Below, piece after piece: positions 15,946 through 25,083 of a stretch of DNA of 64,000 nt (its first letter is position 1; every line of letters starts with the position of its first letter). Origin of the DNA: an uncultured Flaviramulus sp. (GTDB taxonomy: Bacteria > Bacteroidota > Bacteroidia > Flavobacteriales > Flavobacteriaceae); NCBI GenBank assembly GCA_947501105.1, contig CANMUP010000003.1:186001-250000 (forward strand), in the 5' to 3' direction. The translations under genes were made by a program, and so were the position numbers. The notes under the pieces were generated by a model. The model worked only from the letters and a program-made list of their open reading frames with translations. It had not been told where the DNA came from and searched no databases.

Positions 15946-17358
15946 TTATCGTTTTTCAAGCAATACTACATTCTCGACATGAAACGTTTGCGGGAACATA
16001 TCTACCGCTTGTGTTTTTGTAACCTTATACATACTATCCATTAATGCTAAATCTCTAGCTTGGGTTGCACTATTACAACTTACATAAACGATCTTTTTAG
16101 GTGCTATGTTTAAAATTTGTTGTACTACATCTTTATGCATACCATCACGTGGCGGATCGGTAATAATAATATCGGGTTGCCCGTGTGCGTCAATAAACTC
16201 GGTATTAAAAACGTGTTTCATATCTCCAACAAAGAATTCAACGTTATTAATGTTATTTAATTGTGCATTTTCTTTGGCAGCTGTAATAGCATCAGGCACA
16301 GCTTCTACACCAATAACTTTACTCGCTTTTTTTGCAACAAATTGAGCAATAGTTCCTGTACCTGTATATAAATCATAAACTAGTTCGTTTCCTGTTAAGC
16401 CAGCAAAATCTCGTGTTATTTTATATAATTCAAAAGCTTGATCAGAATTTGTTTGATAAAACGATTTTGCATTTATTTTAAACCTCAAGCCTTCCATTTC
16501 TTCAAAAATATGGTCATTGCCTTTATAACAAATAACCTCTTGATCGTAAATGGTATCGTTTGCTTTTCCGTTTATAACATATTGTAAAGAGGTTATCTGC
16601 GGAAATGTTTCAGAAAGAAAACTTAACAATAACTCACGCTTTGGCTTATCTTCTTTAAAAAACTGAATCATAACCATAATATCTCCAGTGGAGGAGGTAC
16701 GAATCATCAAGGTGCGCAATAATCCGGTTTGATTTCTTGTATTGAAAAATTCTAAATCATTTTCAATAGCAAATTGTTTTACAGCATTTCTTATAGCATT
16801 AGATGGATCTGCTTGTAAGTGGCACTTTTTTACATCTAAAATCTTATCCCACATCCCTGGGATATGAAAACCTAATGCATTCCTATCACCTAAATCTGCA
16901 TCCGATTGTACTTCTTCTATAGTTAACCAACGCGAATCACTAAAAGAAAATTCCATTTTATTTCTATAGAAATACTGGTTTGCAGAACCTAAAATAGGAG
17001 TCACTTCTGGAAGTTCAATATGCCCCAAACGTGTTAAATTATTAGTAACTTCTTTTTGCTTATAAAATAATTGATGCTCGTAACCCATGTTTTGCCATTT
17101 GCAACCACCACAGGTTCCAAAATGCTCGCAAGCAGGTTCAGTTCTTTTATCTGATAATTTATGAAATGAAGTTGCTTTTCCTTCGTAATATGCTTTTCGC
17201 TTTTTAAAGGTTTGAACATCTACCACATCACCAGGAACAGCATTAGGTAAAAAAATAACTTTGCCATCTGGGGCTTTAGCTACTGTTTTTCCTTTTGCTC
17301 CAGCATCTATGACTTCTACACTTTCAAAAATTTGTTTTCTTGATTTTCTTCTAGACAT
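15946..17358 (-). CDS. rlmD: 23S rRNA (uracil-1939-C5)-methyltransferase RlmD
   Basis: A 470-residue protein with an N-terminal TRAM domain (about 10-70), then cysteines of the [4Fe-4S] site (C77, C83, C86 in CEHFGTCGGC and C179 in VKKCHLQ). The SAM domain contains DLYTGTGTIAQF and TDPPRDGMH, and the catalytic cysteine lies in VYVSCNSATQARD. This is the complete TrmA/RlmD-family layout. It methylates U1939 (E. coli numbering) of 23S rRNA. The family also includes RlmCD enzymes with broader specificity, which cannot be excluded. Confidence 0.9.
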   Translation of the reverse strand: MSRRKSRKQIFESVEVIDAGAKGKTVAKAPDGKVIFLPNAVPGDVVDVQTFKKRKAYYEGKATSFHKLSDKRTEPACEHFGTCGGCKWQNMGYEHQLFYKQKEVTNNLTRLGHIELPEVTPILGSANQYFYRNKMEFSFSDSRWLTIEEVQSDADLGDRNALGFHIPGMWDKILDVKKCHLQADPSNAIRNAVKQFAIENDLEFFNTRNQTGLLRTLMIRTSSTGDIMVMIQFFKEDKPKRELLLSFLSETFPQITSLQYVINGKANDTIYDQEVICYKGNDHIFEEMEGLRFKINAKSFYQTNSDQAFELYKITRDFAGLTGNELVYDLYTGTGTIAQFVAKKASKVIGVEAVPDAITAAKENAQLNNINNVEFFVGDMKHVFNTEFIDAHGQPDIIITDPPRDGMHKDVVQQILNIAPKKIVYVSCNSATQARDLALMDSMYKVTKTQAVDMFPQTFHVENVVLLEKR

Positions 17359-17563
17359 GCTGCAAAAATAATAATCACAACAAATATATATGCCTTTATT
17401 TCTATTAACTTTAAGAGATTTTAAAATTAGTTGAAAATAAAATGAACCTTTTATAAAGTTTACTGTCTTTATAGTATGAAATGAGTAATAACTGTTTTAA
17501 TCTTTTTCAAGATGTTTAATAGCGAATTACATGTGACCAAAAAAAATCAATAATATTTAACAG

Positions 17564-18085
17564 ATGAATGTTATAAATATACATAAGCGAAAAATTAATC
17601 AGTCTAAAGCAGAGATCTATAAATTATTAGATACATTATCAACCAAAGATGATAAAATTTGGCCTTATGAAAAATGGCCAGCTATTCGTTTTGAAAATGG
17701 ATTGAAAGTTGGTTCCGCGGGTGGCCATGGCCCAATAAGATACACAGTTGGTAGTATTGATTATAGAGATGGAATTGTGTTTAATTTCACTAATACAGGC
17801 TTTAATGGAACTCATACGCTTAAAGTTAGAGAGTTAAGTGGTTCTGAAGCAGAAATATCTCATACTATCAAAATGAAAACTTCTGGATTTGCTATTTTTT
17901 ATTGGTTATTTTTGGTTAAATGGTTTCACGATGCTTTGATTGAAGATGCTTTTGACAAATTAGAAAATCATTTTTTATCAGAAAAAAAAGAAACTGAACA
18001 CAATTTATGGGTAAAATTTTTAAGAATGCTTAAAAACAAAAAAAGCAAAAAGCACTATAAACCCTATCTAATTGAAAAAAGATAA
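17564..18085 (+). CDS. SRPBCC-family protein
   Basis: A 173-residue protein. The first 145 residues look like a START/SRPBCC ligand-binding fold: an N-terminal strand and helix (NQSKAEIYKLLDTL), a glycine-rich turn (KVGSAGGHGPIRYTVG), and the long C-terminal helix with FHDALIEDAFDKLENHF. No signal peptide is present. It is the first gene of a probable operon with an ECF sigma factor (14-bp overlap) and a small membrane protein. A role in sensing or binding a hydrophobic ligand is only inference. Confidence 0.75.
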   Translation: MNVINIHKRKINQSKAEIYKLLDTLSTKDDKIWPYEKWPAIRFENGLKVGSAGGHGPIRYTVGSIDYRDGIVFNFTNTGFNGTHTLKVRELSGSEAEISHTIKMKTSGFAIFYWLFLVKWFHDALIEDAFDKLENHFLSEKKETEHNLWVKFLRMLKNKKSKKHYKPYLIEKR

Positions 18086-18623
18086 AACTATAGATGCGAT
18101 GTTGGTTACTCAATACCTTTCTGGAAATGCAAATGCGCTTACAGAGTTGGTTAAACGATGGCACAAATTATTTTGCGAAAAGGCTTATTGGTTAGTTAAA
18201 GATGCAGATGTCGCTAAAGATATTGCTCAAGAAAGTTGGAAAACAATTATTGTTAAGATTGATAAACTGCAAGACCCAAAAAGTTTTGGAGCATGGGCAT
18301 TACGAATAGTTTATACAAAAGCTCTAGATGATATTAATTCAAACAAAAGGATACATAATAATCTAGAGTATTATAAATACGAACAAGATTCAGTAGCTGA
18401 TGAAATTGAGGTTGATGAATCATTAAAAAAAGCACTTTCAAAAGCCGTTAAAAATCTAGTAGAACACCAGCAAATTGTAATTAAACTGTTTTATGTTGAA
18501 GAATATTCATTAAAAGAAATTAGTGAAATATTGAATATATCGATCGGAACAGCAAAATCAAGATTATTTCATGCTAGAGAAAAGTTAAAAGAAGTATTAA
18601 AAGAAAAACAAAACGATTACTAA
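18072..18623 (+). CDS. ECF-type RNA polymerase sigma factor
   Basis: A 183-residue protein. Region 2 (about 12-80) has the DADVAKDIAQESWKTII signature and region 4 (about 125-180) has EYSLKEISEILNISIGTAKSRLFHAREKL, the helix-turn-helix that reads the -35 element. The start is TTG at 18072; I prefer it because the first residues MKKDKTID look like homologous N-termini I recall. An ATG at 18099 is the alternative. The start lies inside the SRPBCC gene, so translation is probably coupled. The next gene encodes its likely membrane partner. Confidence 0.88.
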   Translation: MKKDKTIDAMLVTQYLSGNANALTELVKRWHKLFCEKAYWLVKDADVAKDIAQESWKTIIVKIDKLQDPKSFGAWALRIVYTKALDDINSNKRIHNNLEYYKYEQDSVADEIEVDESLKKALSKAVKNLVEHQQIVIKLFYVEEYSLKEISEILNISIGTAKSRLFHAREKLKEVLKEKQNDY

Positions 18624-18663
18624 TAAGTTTTTCGCTTTCGCGGAAACAAAAAATAAATTTATT

Positions 18664-19047
18664 ATGAAAAATAATATAGAAGAAATCGATAAATTAATAA
18701 AAGAAACATTAACTCAAGAAGAAGCTAAGTTTTATGATGACTTGGATGAACAAAATGCACTTCAAATGGTTGGAGGATTATTTCGAGGAAAAAACAAATG
18801 GTTGCTAGTAATGATGAATGTAATGGTTTTGGTTTTCTTCGTGTTATTTATTTACTGCTTGGTTGAATTTTTTAATGCAGAAGTAACAAAAGACTTATTA
18901 AAATGGGGGTTAGGATGTATTATGTTTTTACTTGGTGTAAGTATGTTGAAAGTTTTTGCGTGGATGCAAATGGATAAAAATGCGATAATGCGCGAGTTGA
19001 AACGTTTAGAATTACAAGTGTCATCGCTATATCATAAAATCTCATAG
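18664..19047 (+). CDS. DUF6768-family small membrane protein, likely sigma partner
   Basis: A 127-residue protein: an N-terminal soluble segment with EIDKLIKETLTQEEAKFYDDLDEQNAL, two membrane helices (about 45-67 and 77-95) and a C-terminal helix (AIMRELKRLELQVSSL). I recognise this as DUF6768, which often follows ECF sigma genes in Bacteroidota. The layout resembles a short anti-sigma factor, with the soluble N-terminus able to bind sigma. That role is inferred from position and topology. Confidence 0.75.
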   Translation: MKNNIEEIDKLIKETLTQEEAKFYDDLDEQNALQMVGGLFRGKNKWLLVMMNVMVLVFFVLFIYCLVEFFNAEVTKDLLKWGLGCIMFLLGVSMLKVFAWMQMDKNAIMRELKRLELQVSSLYHKIS

Positions 19048-19188
19048 CTAGAATTTTAAAACGCCATAAATATTTATTAATATTGCAATTCCTAGGGATG
19101 ATTTCTCTCCCACGCTGCTTTTTCGGATTCTTCGAAAGAATAAAGGTACAGAAGGAATGGTTATTTTATTAATTTAAAACAAATTAAA

Positions 19189-20433
19189 ATGGCTGTTTTA
19201 GACCAATTAACTTCGCAACAAGCGATCGATTTAGAAAACAAGTATGGTGCACACAATTACCATCCGTTACCTGTAGTGTTAAGCAGGGGAGAAGGTGTGT
19301 ATGTTTGGGATGTAGAAGGAAAACAATATTACGATTTCCTATCTGCTTATTCTGCTGTAAACCAAGGACATTGCCACCCTAAAATTGTGGGTGCCATGAC
19401 TAGTCAAGCACAAAACTTAACCTTAACATCAAGAGCATTTTATAATAATGTGCTTGGAAAATATGAAAAATTTGCTTGCGAATTTTTTGGATTTGATAAG
19501 TTACTACCAATGAATACTGGTGCTGAAGCTGTAGAAACTGCTTTAAAACTTTGTAGAAAATGGGCTTATGAAGTAAAAGGAATTGATGAAAATGAAGCTG
19601 AAATTATTGTTTGTGAAAACAATTTTCATGGAAGAACTACAACTATCATTTCATTCTCTAACGATCCTGTTGCTCGTAAAAACTTTGGACCTTTCACAAA
19701 AGGGTTTATAAAAATAGAGTATGATAATTTAGAAGCTTTAGAAGAAGCTTTAAAAAATAATCCGAATGTTGGAGGGTTTTTAGTAGAACCAATTCAAGGC
19801 GAAGCTGGTGTTTATGTTCCAAGTGAAGGCTATTTAACAAAAGCGAAGGCTTTATGTGAAAAGTATAATGTGTTATTCATTGCAGATGAAGTGCAAACAG
19901 GAATAGCTCGTACTGGTAGGTTATTAGCTGTTAACCATGAAAATGTAACTCCAGATATTTTAATATTAGGGAAAGCTTTAAGTGGTGGTGCATATCCTGT
20001 AAGTGCAGTTTTAGCAAACGATAACATTATGAATGTTATTAAACCAGGTAATCATGGAAGTACTTTTGGAGGAAATCCAGTAGCAGCTGCTGTAGCAATT
20101 GCTGCTTTAACCGTTGTAAAAGAAGAAGGTTTATCAGATAATGCTGAAACATTAGGGCAATTATTTAGAAGTGAGCTAAATAAATTTATTGAAACAAGTA
20201 GTATTGCTAAACTTGTAAGAGGGAAAGGCTTACTTAATGCTATTCTAATTAATGATGAAGAAGAAAGCGATACAGCATGGAACATTTGTTTAGCATTGCG
20301 CGATAATGGCTTATTAGCAAAACCAACTCATGGGAATATTATTCGTTTTGCTCCACCTTTAGTAATGACAGAAGAGCAATTATTAGATTGTGTAGATATT
20401 ATTATTAAGACTTTAAAACAATTTGAAAAATAG
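19189..20433 (+). CDS. rocD: Ornithine--oxo-acid transaminase
   Basis: A 414-residue class III aminotransferase of full length. The PLP lysine is K262 in [15 protein letters not shown], preceded by the [11 protein letters not shown] loop. [18 protein letters not shown] and [11 protein letters not shown] are typical of ornithine delta-aminotransferases, which convert ornithine and 2-oxoglutarate to glutamate semialdehyde and glutamate. It links arginine breakdown to proline synthesis in the cytoplasm. It is monocistronic, followed by a strong terminator. Confidence 0.95.
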   Translation: MAVLDQLTSQQAIDLENKYGAHNYHPLPVVLSRGEGVYVWDVEGKQYYDFLSAYSAVNQGHCHPKIVGAMTSQAQNLTLTSRAFYNNVLGKYEKFACEFFGFDKLLPMNTGAEAVETALKLCRKWAYEVKGIDENEAEIIVCENNFHGRTTTIISFSNDPVARKNFGPFTKGFIKIEYDNLEALEEALKNNPNVGGFLVEPIQGEAGVYVPSEGYLTKAKALCEKYNVLFIADEVQTGIARTGRLLAVNHENVTPDILILGKALSGGAYPVSAVLANDNIMNVIKPGNHGSTFGGNPVAAAVAIAALTVVKEEGLSDNAETLGQLFRSELNKFIETSSIAKLVRGKGLLNAILINDEEESDTAWNICLALRDNGLLAKPTHGNIIRFAPPLVMTEEQLLDCVDIIIKTLKQFEK

Positions 20434-20446
20434 TATTTATTGAACA

Positions 20447-20477
20447 AAAAAAAAGCGACCTATTGGTCGCTTTTTTT
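20447..20477 (+). terminator. Rho-independent terminator after rocD
   Basis: A perfect stem AAAAGCGACC (20451-20460) and GGTCGCTTTT (20465-20474) with a TATT loop is followed by a T tract. A run of A upstream makes it also work for the converging CCC-motif gene on the minus strand. Confidence 0.9.
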
Positions 20478-20496
20478 GTTGTTTTAGAAATGCTTT

Positions 20497-20829
20497 TTAT
20501 TGATTTTGTTTCATATCTTCAATCATTTCCATATAATCTTCCATCATAGAATCGTATTGACCAGTAGCTTTCATATAAATAAACACACCAACAATAATTA
20601 AGCCTAGAACTAGTCCTATAATAGCAATTATTTTAGCAGTCTTTACTTGCCCATAGTTACTATATAAATCAGGATTTTCAATATATTTTTTTTCATCCTT
20701 TTTTGCAAGGAAAAATGCGATTCCAGATAAGATAACACCACCAAAACCGCTCGTGCAGCAGCATCCAATAAAAGAAATAATGCCCAAAACAATACTTATT
20801 GTAGCATTAGGTAATTTTTGTTGTTCCAT
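20497..20829 (-). CDS. CCC-motif (DUF4190-like) small membrane protein
   Basis: A 110-residue protein with two membrane segments. The first contains the triple-cysteine motif GCCCTSGFGG that gives the family its name. The second hydrophobic segment IIAIIGLVLGLIIVGVF is followed by an acidic, methionine-rich tail (DSMMEDYMEMIEDM). It is common in Bacteroidota and its function is unknown. It lies 9 bp downstream of a DUF2752 gene, and this pairing is frequent in my recollection, so they may share a membrane role. Confidence 0.8.
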   Translation of the reverse strand: MEQQKLPNATISIVLGIISFIGCCCTSGFGGVILSGIAFFLAKKDEKKYIENPDLYSNYGQVKTAKIIAIIGLVLGLIIVGVFIYMKATGQYDSMMEDYMEMIEDMKQNQ

Positions 20830-20838
20830 GTTTTTGTT

Positions 20839-21129
20839 TTATTTGATTAGAAAAGTTTTAATTATAAAATTCCCAATGATTATTGTTACATTAAGAATAG
20901 CCAAAATAATAATAATTTTATTAGCGTACTTAAAATTTTTAAATGTATTTATTGCAACCACTAAAAAAAGGAGTATTAAAGTATAAATTGCAGGATACAT
21001 ATAAAAGGCATCAACAAAATTTCCGTGGCATATTAAAGAAATTGAGCGTTGCATACCACAGCCCATACAATCAAATCCAAAGAGTTTTTTGTTTAAACAT
21101 GGTAGCATATATTCTTCTAAAGACTGCAT
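20839..21129 (-). CDS. DUF2752 domain-containing membrane protein
   Basis: I choose the ATG at 21129 (96 residues, MQSLEEYMLPCLNKKLFG). A longer frame would start at a TTG (21150) that overlaps a TAAATTTG promoter-like box at 21148-21155. The core DUF2752 motif is FGFDCMGCGMQRSISLI, with paired cysteines and the G-x-x-R. Hydrophobic helices follow. Function unknown. The gene is the first of a pair with the CCC-motif gene. Confidence 0.8.
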   Translation of the reverse strand: MQSLEEYMLPCLNKKLFGFDCMGCGMQRSISLICHGNFVDAFYMYPAIYTLILLFLVVAINTFKNFKYANKIIIILAILNVTIIIGNFIIKTFLIK

Positions 21130-21201
21130 TAAAAAATCAAGTTTTGCCAAATTTAGACAAAAATGTGTGTAAATAATAGTTTTTAAAAACTAAATAGATG
21201 C

Positions 21202-23109
21202 TTACTTTTTATTAAAAATTATCACTTTTTTAGTAAACCCTTGCGTATTAGATAATGTAATTCGGGCAATGTAAACACCATCGCTTAAAGATTTTGTAGA
21301 GTAGGTGTAAGTGCTTTTTATTTCAGAAACATCTTTATTTATAACTTGTTTTCCAGATACATCGAATAAATTAAATGATTTTAGATCTAAGGCATTTGGA
21401 TTTAAAATTTTTAATTCTGAAATGTTATTGTTTTGAAAGATGTCGAAATCGTTAAAAATAGTATTGTCAATACTTAGTGAGTTGTTGCTAAAAGTAATTT
21501 CAAAACGATTGTTGTATGTACCTTTATCTAGAATAATATCAAAAGGATTATTTTTTATATTTACGTAAGTATTATTAACATTGTCATAAACGTAGATATT
21601 TACATTTTCAGGTATGTCTTTCAATTGATTAATATTAATACTAAAAGGCATATTATCATATTCTGCCTTTAAGCCAAAAGGAATTCTAGTTGCTTCATCA
21701 TAGTTAATAGACTTAATAGTCAATTCATGGTTCTCAGATATTAGATAGGCATCAGAATTTAAAGCATGAACATTAGTGCCATCATAAAAACGATTAAGAG
21801 TATTGTTGTTAGGAGTAGAACTTCTAAAAGCGATAACATTCTCTTTATAATAAGTATCGTTTATTTTTGTATGTATCCTAATTTCTGGAATAATAGTTGG
21901 ATTTTTAGCAATAGATTTATAATCAATACCATTATGAGACATCATAATGGTTTCTTTTTTTTGTTCTTTGTTATTTTCCTTATCAGATTTTGCAAAAATA
22001 GAGCCATCACCGCCAATAGTAGAATCTTCAGCCAAATAAAGGCGCATACTATTAGTAAACACAAAGTTTCCGCCAGTTCCATTACTACTAACAACAAAAC
22101 CTTGCCCAATAGCTGCATAGCGTCTAGCATTATTTGCAGAATAATTGGCTGTATTGCCACCACCAGGAGTAGGTAAGTTTGAACTTCCGTCACCTGCATA
22201 ACTTACAAACGCTGCTGTAGCATAAGTTCCATTATCTGATAAATTACTAAGGTCTCCTGGAGTATAAACACTATAACCACCTTCATAATCTATCAGAACG
22301 TGAGATCCTTTAGGTTTTTGTTCCCAAAAATAAACTTCACCAATAATATTTGTTGGATTGGTTGATGTTCCTCCGTCTACTGTATTTGTGTTTTCTATAA
22401 TGAATTTTTTTAAATCTAATGCAGAAGGATAAGGATTTCCTGTTAGAGTTTCAGCCCTATTTGGTATTCCAACTATAGGTTCGTCATCAACACCATCAAA
22501 AGTACAACTAACCGTAATAGTACCATTATTTGGTCTGCCTCTAAAATCTAAAACATTGTTAGTGTTAGGGCTTCCTTTTAGTGTGAATCCATAACCAGGC
22601 GCAACAGGATTGGTTTCTGAAACTAAATTCCAACCTAAATAACCTTCACCATCAATTAAAGTGTATAACCATCGACTCGAAAGTTCTGTAGCTGTGCCAT
22701 TTAAAGAAGTTGTAAATAAATATGCAGATGATGAAATATTAGTTAAATCAGTATGATCTGCTGGATCGTGCATAGAGTTATTACCTTGAAAAGATACATT
22801 TGCTTGTGTTGTTCCATCTACACTTATTCCAACTGGTGAACACCAAAAGTTATAATCGTATATTCCTGTTGTTTGATTTTGGTAAATTGATAATTCCCCA
22901 GCATCAGAATTTTTCGTATCAGTATTTTGCAAAAGCTGAGCATCTCCTCTAAAATATAGGTTCGAAGTAGGGGTTTCAAGTCTTATATCGTCATTAATAA
23001 ATACTACAACATCTCTAGAGTACAGATAGGTGTCATTTGCAACATATAAATCTTGAGAAAAAGATAGGCTTGCGGTCAGTAGTAATAAAAAAGTAAATTT
23101 ATGGGGCAT
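21202..23109 (-). CDS. Large secreted protein with T9SS type A sorting domain
   Basis: A 635-residue protein with a signal peptide (about 1-18, ending LSFSQ). A long beta-rich passenger follows, with asparagine-, serine- and glycine-rich repeats and sections resembling Bacteroidota surface 'gliding/adhesion' proteins (DGEGYLGWNLVSETNPVAPGYGFTLKG written here only as its ends: DGEGYLGWN...GFTLKG). The C-terminal domain (about 555-635) with LKSFNLFDVSGKQVI and GVYIARITLSN...KKVIIFNKK is a type A T9SS signal, so the mature protein should reach the surface. A good promoter lies upstream. No enzyme motif is visible. Confidence 0.85.
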   Translation of the reverse strand: MPHKFTFLLLLTASLSFSQDLYVANDTYLYSRDVVVFINDDIRLETPTSNLYFRGDAQLLQNTDTKNSDAGELSIYQNQTTGIYDYNFWCSPVGISVDGTTQANVSFQGNNSMHDPADHTDLTNISSSAYLFTTSLNGTATELSSRWLYTLIDGEGYLGWNLVSETNPVAPGYGFTLKGSPNTNNVLDFRGRPNNGTITVSCTFDGVDDEPIVGIPNRAETLTGNPYPSALDLKKFIIENTNTVDGGTSTNPTNIIGEVYFWEQKPKGSHVLIDYEGGYSVYTPGDLSNLSDNGTYATAAFVSYAGDGSSNLPTPGGGNTANYSANNARRYAAIGQGFVVSSNGTGGNFVFTNSMRLYLAEDSTIGGDGSIFAKSDKENNKEQKKETIMMSHNGIDYKSIAKNPTIIPEIRIHTKINDTYYKENVIAFRSSTPNNNTLNRFYDGTNVHALNSDAYLISENHELTIKSINYDEATRIPFGLKAEYDNMPFSININQLKDIPENVNIYVYDNVNNTYVNIKNNPFDIILDKGTYNNRFEITFSNNSLSIDNTIFNDFDIFQNNNISELKILNPNALDLKSFNLFDVSGKQVINKDVSEIKSTYTYSTKSLSDGVYIARITLSNTQGFTKKVIIFNKK

Positions 23110-23134
23110 AAAAATATACTTATTGATTAAAGAA

Positions 23135-23165
23135 CAAATATAGTTTTTTTTAATGAAAAGAACAA
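23135..23165 (-). promoter_or_regulatory. Bacteroidota-type promoter of the T9SS protein gene
   Basis: On the minus strand a TTG (23163-23165) is followed by exactly 20 bases and TATATTTG (23142-23135), a perfect match to the TTG-N(17-23)-TAnnTTTG consensus for flavobacterial housekeeping promoters. It ends 26 bp before the ATG at 23109. Confidence 0.65.
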
Positions 23166-23283
23166 CTTACCTAATAAATACGTATTTTATCGATTGACAT
23201 ATTACTAATTAAATAGAGGATTATTCTTAACGAAATCTATTTTTTAATGTAATTTGGTTGCGTAACTTTAAGTACTTATTTAG

Positions 23284-23478
23284 ATGAAATATTTTAATTA
23301 TATATTGATAATTATAGGAGCTGTTATTGCATTATATTCTAAAGCTGGAACCCAGCAAAACCAGTACGTTTTAATAGGAGGTATTGTTGTGTTAATGATA
23401 GGGATTTATAGAATTTCTAGAAATATTCCTAGTAAAAATGACGAAGGCAATACACAAGACACTAATGAAGAAGAGTAG
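23284..23478 (+). CDS. Small membrane protein of unknown function
   Basis: A 64-residue protein with two hydrophobic segments (about 4-20 and 29-43: YILIIIGAVIALYS and VLIGGIVVLMIGIYRIS) and a charged tail rich in Asp, Glu and Asn. It ends 2 bp before the Smr gene and is surely cotranscribed. The position next to the Smr gene is, as I recall, conserved in flavobacteria. Otherwise I do not recognise it. Confidence 0.7.
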   Translation: MKYFNYILIIIGAVIALYSKAGTQQNQYVLIGGIVVLMIGIYRISRNIPSKNDEGNTQDTNEEE

Positions 23479-23480
23479 TT

Positions 23481-24047
23481 ATGGCTTTTAAATTGGGAGA
23501 TGTAGTATTGGTTTTAGATGAAGATTTATCTGGAGTAATTAAAAAAATAAGTGGAGATTCCATTTCAATTGAAACAGAGGATGGTTTTTTACTAGATTTT
23601 AAAACTGATAAATTAATTAAAAATAAGTCTGATAAAAGGATTAAGAGTGAATTGTTTGCTCATTCTAGTGTAAATGCTGTTATTTCTGAAAAAGAACAAC
23701 CAAAAAAGAAAACAACAAGAAAAGTAAAACCTAAAGAGCGTTACGAACCTACCTTGGAAGTTGATTTACACATTAATCAATTAGTAAAATCTTCTAAAGG
23801 GATGACAAATCATGATATGCTTACATTGCAACTAGACACTGCTAGAAGACAATTAGATTTTGCAATAAAAAAGCGCATTCAAAAAATTGTGTTTATTCAC
23901 GGAGTTGGAGAAGGTGTTTTAAAAATGGAATTAGATTATCTCTTTGGACGCTATGCTAATGTGAAATTCTATGATGCCAATTACCAAAAATATGGACTTG
24001 GTGCCACCGAGGTTTATATTTATCAGAATGTATCTCCTGCTAGTTAA
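23481..24047 (+). CDS. Smr/MutS-family protein with DUF2027 N-terminus
   Basis: A 188-residue protein. The first 60 residues form a small beta-barrel-like DUF2027 region (FKLGDVVLVLDEDLSGVIKK), then a lysine-rich linker (70-88). The Smr domain (about 90-188) has VDLHI (D95, H97) and HGVGEG (H140-G145), the nuclease-like signature. Smr domains nick DNA or cleave mRNA on stalled ribosomes; which applies here is unknown. Its last 8 bp overlap the end of the convergent lipoprotein gene. Confidence 0.88.
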   Translation: MAFKLGDVVLVLDEDLSGVIKKISGDSISIETEDGFLLDFKTDKLIKNKSDKRIKSELFAHSSVNAVISEKEQPKKKTTRKVKPKERYEPTLEVDLHINQLVKSSKGMTNHDMLTLQLDTARRQLDFAIKKRIQKIVFIHGVGEGVLKMELDYLFGRYANVKFYDANYQKYGLGATEVYIYQNVSPAS

Positions 24048-24954
24048 ATTCTGGAGTTATAGTTCTAGTTTTATTACTTGAAGGAATTTCGCTGTCAGCC
24101 AATTTTCCAAAATCAAGTTCATCTTGCGATAAAATTTCTATATCAATTCCTGTTAAAGTTAAAGTAACAAGGTAAGTTTTGCTTATAGTATGTACTCGAT
24201 ATGCTGTAGCAGTAACCGAAGTAGCAACATCTTTATTTAAATAATCTGCACCAACATCACTGTTTGTAATATCATTTGTTGGGTTTTGATCTTGCGAATC
24301 GTTTTCTTCATCTCTTGTATTAATGCCATCTCCATCATCATCATTATCTAAATAATTTGGTATTGTATCGCCATCGGTGTCATCGTTTGTAAAATCCCCA
24401 TCATCATCTAAATCTTCATCTTTTGTTAAAACATTGTCACCATCATCATCGGCATCTAAATAATCTGGTAAGCCATCTCCATCAGTATCTTGAGCATCAT
24501 CATAATTTCCGTCGCCGTTAGGATCCATGTTTTCTAATGCAGCAGGAACCCCATCATTATCATCTTCGGTTAAAGATGTATTAATTACTGCTTGACAACT
24601 ACTACTATAATCATTTACTATGTTTATATCAGAAGGAGGAATATCATTACAAAATAAATTTGAAGGTAATTGTGAGTTACTATAAGTTCTATAATTTAAT
24701 GTTCCAGATTTTGTTACAGTAAATGTATTATCATCTCCTACTGCTAAAAACTCATCAATGGTATAATTACTGATAATTACAGAAAGTGATTCAGAAGGAT
24801 CATTTTTAGTATTATATAGCACTATGTCTTGAACTCCTTCACAAGCGCTAAATTCATCATCAAAGTCTAATTCAACATTTATAATATCGCCATCACTACA
24901 AGAAATTAGAGAAGCAAAGCTAAAAGTTAATAAAGAAAAAAATAATTTACGCAT
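24040..24954 (-). CDS. Lipoprotein with Asp-rich thrombospondin type 3-like repeats
   Basis: A 304-residue protein with a lipoprotein signal (FASLISC, Cys19). The N-terminal half is a beta-rich domain with spaced cysteines. Residues about 130-220 hold four or so DxDxDG(x)xD repeats (DTDGDGLPDYLDADDDGDNV, DNDDDGDGINTRDEEND), typical of thrombospondin type 3/Ca2+-binding linkers. The protein is probably exposed on the outer membrane and stabilised by calcium. The C-terminal 60 residues have no recognised domain. Convergent overlap with the Smr gene is 8 bp. Confidence 0.8.
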   Translation of the reverse strand: MRKLFFSLLTFSFASLISCSDGDIINVELDFDDEFSACEGVQDIVLYNTKNDPSESLSVIISNYTIDEFLAVGDDNTFTVTKSGTLNYRTYSNSQLPSNLFCNDIPPSDINIVNDYSSSCQAVINTSLTEDDNDGVPAALENMDPNGDGNYDDAQDTDGDGLPDYLDADDDGDNVLTKDEDLDDDGDFTNDDTDGDTIPNYLDNDDDGDGINTRDEENDSQDQNPTNDITNSDVGADYLNKDVATSVTATAYRVHTISKTYLVTLTLTGIDIEILSQDELDFGKLADSEIPSSNKTRTITPEFN

Positions 24955-25083
24955 GTGTTTGGGTTTTAAGGCAAAAATATAGAATTGTTATTTATAACGT
25001 ATCATATTGATAATAATTTTATTTCAAGTATTTTTGAACCCTCAAACTGTATATTTAAGCGATTAGTTAATAATTTGGATTTT

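Noticed and set aside
21130-21150. TTG start of the DUF2752 gene
   Set aside because: It overlaps a TAAATTTG promoter-like box; the ATG at 21129 gives the family's usual short N-terminus.
21766-22176. 136-codon plus-strand frame inside the large T9SS gene
   Set aside because: Antisense shadow rich in I, S and T from the low-complexity gene on the other strand.
24985-25083. Upstream extension of the cysteine desulfurase
   Set aside because: The 33 extra residues do not fit the family, which starts MKTVYFDNAATT at 25084.
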